This document shows, piece by piece, positions 5,641-9,051 of a stretch of 9,051 nucleotides of DNA (position 1 is the first letter of the stretch; each line of letters starts with the position of its first letter). The translations under genes were made by a program, and so were the position numbers. Under the pieces are notes generated by a model. It did not search any database, was not told the origin of the DNA, and was given only the letters and a program-made list of their open reading frames with translations. Source of the stretch: Tangfeifania sp. (GTDB lineage: Bacteria; Bacteroidota; Bacteroidia; Bacteroidales; Prolixibacteraceae); NCBI GenBank assembly GCA_018400515.1, contig JAGYMR010000105.1, positions 1 to 9,051 on the forward strand. Direction: 5' to 3'.

Positions 5641-6747
5641 ATGAACCAACTGCTCGCTTTCATAAAAAAAGAATTTTTTCACATTTTCCGTGACCCGCGG
5701 ACCATGCTGATCCTGTTCGGGATTCCCGTTGCCCAGCTGCTGATCTTCGGAACCGTTATCAAGAATGAGATCCGCGATGTGCACATAGCCATTTGTGACC
5801 GCTCACAGGATGAAACCACCCAAAAAATTACTGCCAAACTGATCTCCTCCGGATATTTCATTCTCAACCGGCAGTTGAAGAGCACCGAAGGAGTTGAAGC
5901 GATTTTTCAAGAAGGAGTGGTTAAAGAGGTGGTGGTGTTTGGCGAGCGTTTCGGCGAGCAACTGCACAAAGAAGGAACGGCCGAACTGCAGTTGATTGCA
6001 GATGCCACCGATCCCAACATAGCCCGGCTCGTCACGTCCTATACAAAAGGAATTGTCAATGACTATATCCGGGAGATGTACCCCGGGCAAAAAATGCCGC
6101 TGGAGATTCAGCCGGAAGTCCGCATGTTTTTCAACGAAGAGTTGAAAAGCGCCTACATGTTTGTTCCCGGCACCATGGCCCTGATTCTGATGCTTATCTC
6201 CGCCATGATGACCTCCATTTCGATTACCCGGGAAAAGGAGTTCGGCACCATGGAGGTATTGTTGGTGTCCCCCCTGCGCCCCTCCCAGATCATTGCCGGG
6301 AAAGTACTCCCCTACTTTCTCTTATCCATTGCCAATGCCTTTTTGATCGTACTTATCGGGCGTTTTGTCTTCGGAGTTCCCATCACCGGCAGCTTTATCC
6401 TGCTAATGTTTGAAACCATCTTGTTCATTCTTATGGCGCTCTGCCTGGGAATACTGATCTCCACCCTGGCCAAAAACCAGCTCGTAGCCATGTTCATCTC
6501 CATGATCGCACTGATGCTCCCCACCATCATTTTATCGGGATTCATCTTTCCCATCGAAAACATGCCCCAGGTCCTGCAATGGCTGAGCCATCTTATGCCC
6601 GCCCGGTGGTTCATCTCCATTATCCGGGGCATTATGCTGAAAGGCATCGGAATGGCTTTCATCTGGAGAGAAACCCTCATATTGGCGGGAATGACCCTGC
6701 TGTTTGTGGCAGTAAGTGTAAAAAATTTTAAAATCAGGCTGGAATAA
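5641..6747 (+). CDS. ABC-2 type permease 1 (YbhS/YbhR-like)
   Basis: This 368-residue inner-membrane protein supplies half of the translocation pathway. It has the ABC-2 topology of this family. A short cytoplasmic helix with KKEFFHIFRDPRT comes first, then one membrane segment at about 22-40. A large extracytoplasmic domain follows (about 41-170) and then five further membrane segments, near 173-195, 223-245, 252-275, 281-303 and 343-361. Family signposts are the NEELKSAYMFVPG stretch before the second membrane segment, TREKEFGTMEVLLVSPLRP in the cytoplasmic loop after it, and the PIENMP motif near 304-309 in the last extracytoplasmic turn. Its stop overlaps the next start by one base (TAATG), so the two permeases are translationally coupled and probably made in equal amounts. 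Confidence 0.94.
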   Translation: MNQLLAFIKKEFFHIFRDPRTMLILFGIPVAQLLIFGTVIKNEIRDVHIAICDRSQDETTQKITAKLISSGYFILNRQLKSTEGVEAIFQEGVVKEVVVFGERFGEQLHKEGTAELQLIADATDPNIARLVTSYTKGIVNDYIREMYPGQKMPLEIQPEVRMFFNEELKSAYMFVPGTMALILMLISAMMTSISITREKEFGTMEVLLVSPLRPSQIIAGKVLPYFLLSIANAFLIVLIGRFVFGVPITGSFILLMFETILFILMALCLGILISTLAKNQLVAMFISMIALMLPTIILSGFIFPIENMPQVLQWLSHLMPARWFISIIRGIMLKGIGMAFIWRETLILAGMTLLFVAVSVKNFKIRLE

Positions 6748-7865
6748 TGAACACTATTCGTTACATCCTTCAAAAAGAGTTCCGGCAGATCCTCCGGAAC
6801 CGGACCCTTCTGCCCATGATCATTGGGATTCCCCTGGTTCAAATGCTCATTCTGGTTTATGCGGCCACCTTCGACCTGAAAAAAATTGACATGGTCGTGG
6901 TGGATAAAGATTTGTCGGGCACTTCGCGTCAGCTGGTGACCCTGTTTGACGGCATCCCTTTTTTCAATGTCACGCATTCGGTTCCGGATGAAGAGACAGG
7001 CGAGGCTCTGCTGTTAAAAGATGCGGCCGATGCCGTTCTTGTTTTTCCCGTCAACTTTGAGCGGAATCTGGTGCGGGAAAACCAGGCCGGACTTCAACTA
7101 CAGATCAATGCCATTGACGGCAATACGGCCCAGTTGATTTATGCCTATGCCCGGAGCATCATCACGGATTTTAATAAAAACATCATTGCCGAATGGAAGG
7201 GAATGCCGGCATTCGAACCCCCTGCACAAGTCCAGGTAGATGAAAGGTACTGGTACAACGACCGCCTGGAATACAAATGGTACATGGCACCAGGCATCCT
7301 TGCTGTTTTAGTGACCATCATAGGGATGTTCATGTCGGGCATGAACCTGGTCCGGGAAAAGGAATCCGGTACCATTGAACAACTCAACGTCACACCGGTT
7401 AGAAAATATCAATTCATTATCGGGAAACTCCTGCCCTTCTGGATTCTTGCTTTGGTGGATCTGGGAATCGGTTTGCTGATCGCCCGGATTTTTTTCGACC
7501 TCCCGGTGGTCGGCAGTATCTGGGTATTGTTTGGCTTTGCAGGGGTCTACCTGATCAGCGTGCTGGGACTGGGACTGTTTATTTCCACGGTGGCCAACAC
7601 CCAGCAGCAGGTGATGTTTGTCAGTTTCTTTTTCATGATGATCTTTATTCTTATGGGAGGGATATTTACGCCTGTGGAGAGCATGCCCCCCTGGGCTCAG
7701 TTGGCGGACAGGCTTAATCCCGTCTACTACTTCATGAAGATATTGCGGAATATCATTTTAAAAGGATCGGGCTTCTTCGATCTGCTGGAGGAGTTTTTTG
7801 CCCTTGTTATTCTGGGCATCACCTTCCTGAGCCTGGCCATCTGGCGTTACCGGAAAACATTCTGA
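6747..7865 (+). CDS. ABC-2 type permease 2 (YbhR/YbhS-like)
   Basis: This 372-residue protein is a paralogue of the preceding permease and its likely heterodimer partner. The layout is the same: LQKEFRQILRNRT at the N-terminus, a membrane segment near 21-41, and an extracytoplasmic domain at about 42-175. Five membrane segments follow, near 180-202, 228-248, 255-278, 287-308 and 349-367. The coupling loop reads REKESGTIEQLNVTPVRKYQF, parallel to EKEFGTMEVLLVSPLRPSQI in the first permease, and the motif TPVESMPPWAQ mirrors FPIENMPQVLQ. The divergence between the copies suggests an old duplication. ATG 6747 shares its A with the TAA stop upstream. This is the last gene of the operon; its stop lies 22 nt from the end of the convergent radical SAM gene, with no obvious terminator between. 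Confidence 0.94.
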   Translation: MNTIRYILQKEFRQILRNRTLLPMIIGIPLVQMLILVYAATFDLKKIDMVVVDKDLSGTSRQLVTLFDGIPFFNVTHSVPDEETGEALLLKDAADAVLVFPVNFERNLVRENQAGLQLQINAIDGNTAQLIYAYARSIITDFNKNIIAEWKGMPAFEPPAQVQVDERYWYNDRLEYKWYMAPGILAVLVTIIGMFMSGMNLVREKESGTIEQLNVTPVRKYQFIIGKLLPFWILALVDLGIGLLIARIFFDLPVVGSIWVLFGFAGVYLISVLGLGLFISTVANTQQQVMFVSFFFMMIFILMGGIFTPVESMPPWAQLADRLNPVYYFMKILRNIILKGSGFFDLLEEFFALVILGITFLSLAIWRYRKTF

Positions 7866-7887
7866 AGACGGGCGGATGCCGGAGGGA

Positions 7888-9051
7888 TTATTTCATAAAA
7901 TCCATAAAAGCATTGTAGGTGCCGCCGGTTTGTTCCCGCTCCTGCATCGCGTGCTGCTGCTTTTTCCAGTCTTCCGCCAGCAGTTTCATGGTTTTATCGG
8001 CATGAGCAAAAAACATCTTATACGATTTGCAAAAGCGGGGTTTCCGCTTGTCGCGCGGATCTTTGATGCGGTCCTTGGTACATCCCCCGTAACATTTCGT
8101 CAGCCAGGGGCACCGCCGGCACTCCCCGGGCAATGCTGCCTTGGCGGCACCAAACGCATGCTGTTTTTTGGAATTCAGCATATCCACCAGGCGTCCGTTC
8201 ATCAGGTTGCCCAGTTTCCATTTGGGTTCCACAAAAAAGTCACAGCTGTACACATTGCCGTTATGCTCCACCGCCACGTACACCCCGCACTCCTTCATCA
8301 TGGTGCACTCCGGCGCTGCCAGTCCCACGTAGGAATAAAACACCGAGTCGAAATGCCGCACCTGGGTGGTCGGCTGACCATTCTTAAAATCGGCCAGCCA
8401 GAGATCAAAGATCCTGATCAGGTAGCGGCCGTAATCTTCGGCAGAAACGGAAAAAGCGGCGGCTTTGGAGGGATCACGGGGATCGGGCTCCACAATGGGA
8501 ATAAACTGCATCCAGGTAAAGCCGAGTGACTTGAAATAATTGTAGGTCTCGTCGGGAAACTGCACCGAATAATCGGTCAGGGTCGCCAGCACATTGGTGG
8601 CTACACCGTTCTCCAGCAGCATCCGCCCGTTTTCCTCCACCTTTTTGTGGGTATCCTTTCCGGCATTGTCCTTCCGGTACCGGTTATGGATATGTGCAGG
8701 ACCATCCAGTGACAGCCCCACCAGCCAGTCGTATTTTTTCAGAAAGGCCGCCCACTCCTCATTCAGAAGGGTCCCGTTGGTCTGGAGTCCGTTGCCCACC
8801 GACTGCCCGTGCCCGTACTTCATCTCCAGCTCCACAGCCCGCTTATAAAAATCCAGCCCCATCAGGGTAGGTTCCCCACCCTGCCAGGCAATGGAAACTG
8901 AATCTCCCGACTGCTGCATCACCTGACGAATAAGCTCTTCCTGCACCTCCGGACTCATGCGGTGCTTCTTTTTTTCCGGGAAAAGCTCCGATTTTTCCAG
9001 GTAGAAACAATACGTACAGTTTAAATTACAGTCGGGACCAGCAGGCTTTAC
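7888..9051 (-). CDS. Radical SAM/SPASM enzyme of the anaerobic sulfatase-maturating (anSME) type, N-terminus beyond the right edge
   Basis: AnSME enzymes oxidise an active-site Cys or Ser of a sulfatase to formylglycine. The reading frame stays open to position 9051, giving 387 visible residues. Counted from the edge, CNLNCTYC at 8-15 is the CX3CX2C radical SAM cluster, and WQGGEPTL near 56-63 is the SAM-contacting GGEP motif. The C-terminal SPASM domain has eight cysteines at 249, 255, 270, 311, 314, 320, 324 and 341. As I recall the structurally characterised Clostridium perfringens enzyme, all but the last interval match the ligand spacing of its two auxiliary clusters exactly. The Asp after the third of these (CDFFVEP, D271) corresponds to the proposed catalytic base. 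CYGGCTKDR is a family signature. A Met at 8958 is not the start, since it would exclude the cluster cysteines. Only about 7-10 residues seem missing. No sulfatase lies in the window, so a peptide-modifying role cannot be excluded. Confidence 0.93.
   Translation of the reverse strand, partial: VKPAGPDCNLNCTYCFYLEKSELFPEKKKHRMSPEVQEELIRQVMQQSGDSVSIAWQGGEPTLMGLDFYKRAVELEMKYGHGQSVGNGLQTNGTLLNEEWAAFLKKYDWLVGLSLDGPAHIHNRYRKDNAGKDTHKKVEENGRMLLENGVATNVLATLTDYSVQFPDETYNYFKSLGFTWMQFIPIVEPDPRDPSKAAAFSVSAEDYGRYLIRIFDLWLADFKNGQPTTQVRHFDSVFYSYVGLAAPECTMMKECGVYVAVEHNGNVYSCDFFVEPKWKLGNLMNGRLVDMLNSKKQHAFGAAKAALPGECRRCPWLTKCYGGCTKDRIKDPRDKRKPRFCKSYKMFFAHADKTMKLLAEDWKKQQHAMQEREQTGGTYNAFMDFMK

Noticed and set aside
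6312..6977. A 221-codon minus-strand open frame spanning the permease 1/permease 2 junction
   Set aside because: It overlaps membrane segments of two well-supported genes and has no family features of its own.
7876..8529. A 217-codon plus-strand open frame opposite the radical SAM gene
   Set aside because: The minus strand here encodes the conserved SPASM cysteines; the plus-strand translation is low in recognisable structure and looks like a shadow.
1..9051. CRISPR arrays, tRNA or rRNA genes, insertion sequences, attachment sites
   Set aside because: No regularly spaced repeats, no tRNA-like cloverleaf sequence, no transposase motifs and no terminal repeats were seen; coding density and gene content look like ordinary chromosomal DNA.

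Overview
The window looks like chromosomal DNA from a member of the Bacteroidota. The best evidence is an exact match to the Bacteroidota sigma-ABfr promoter (TTTG, 19 nt, then TAnnTTTG) upstream of the tetR gene. A-rich leaders instead of strong Shine-Dalgarno sites, TolC and HlyD proteins typical of the phylum, and an anaerobic sulfatase-maturase-type radical SAM gene agree with this. The exact genus cannot be read from the sequence.

Layout. Positions 2-430 hold the 3' end of gnd (6-phosphogluconate dehydrogenase), followed by a clear intrinsic terminator at 598-628. Positions 694-739 hold a promoter overlapped by inverted repeats, the likely operator of the next gene. From 774 to 7865 seven genes run in the same direction: a TetR-family repressor, a TolC-like outer-membrane factor, an HlyD/YbhG-like adaptor with a lipoprotein signal, two separate ABC ATPases and two ABC-2 permeases. 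From 7888 to the right edge, on the minus strand and convergent with the operon, is a nearly complete radical SAM/SPASM enzyme of the anaerobic sulfatase-maturating type; only a few N-terminal residues appear to be missing.

How the genes work together. The seven-gene block encodes a complete trans-envelope efflux machine with its own regulator. The two ATPases and two permeases would form a heteromeric inner-membrane ABC-2 pump, the adaptor would bridge the periplasm, and the TolC-like protein would provide the outer-membrane exit. The arrangement resembles E. coli ybiH(cecR)-ybhG-ybhF-ybhS-ybhR, with two differences: the tandem ATPase YbhF is split into two genes, and a dedicated outer-membrane channel is included. 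The repressor probably controls its own promoter. Because no convincing promoter or terminator separates the genes, it may control the whole operon. The substrate cannot be read from the sequence.

No wholly undescribed system is apparent. The points most worth checking are the operator nested in the promoter, and the paired degeneracy of the two ATPases, which predicts one consensus and one defective ATP site.
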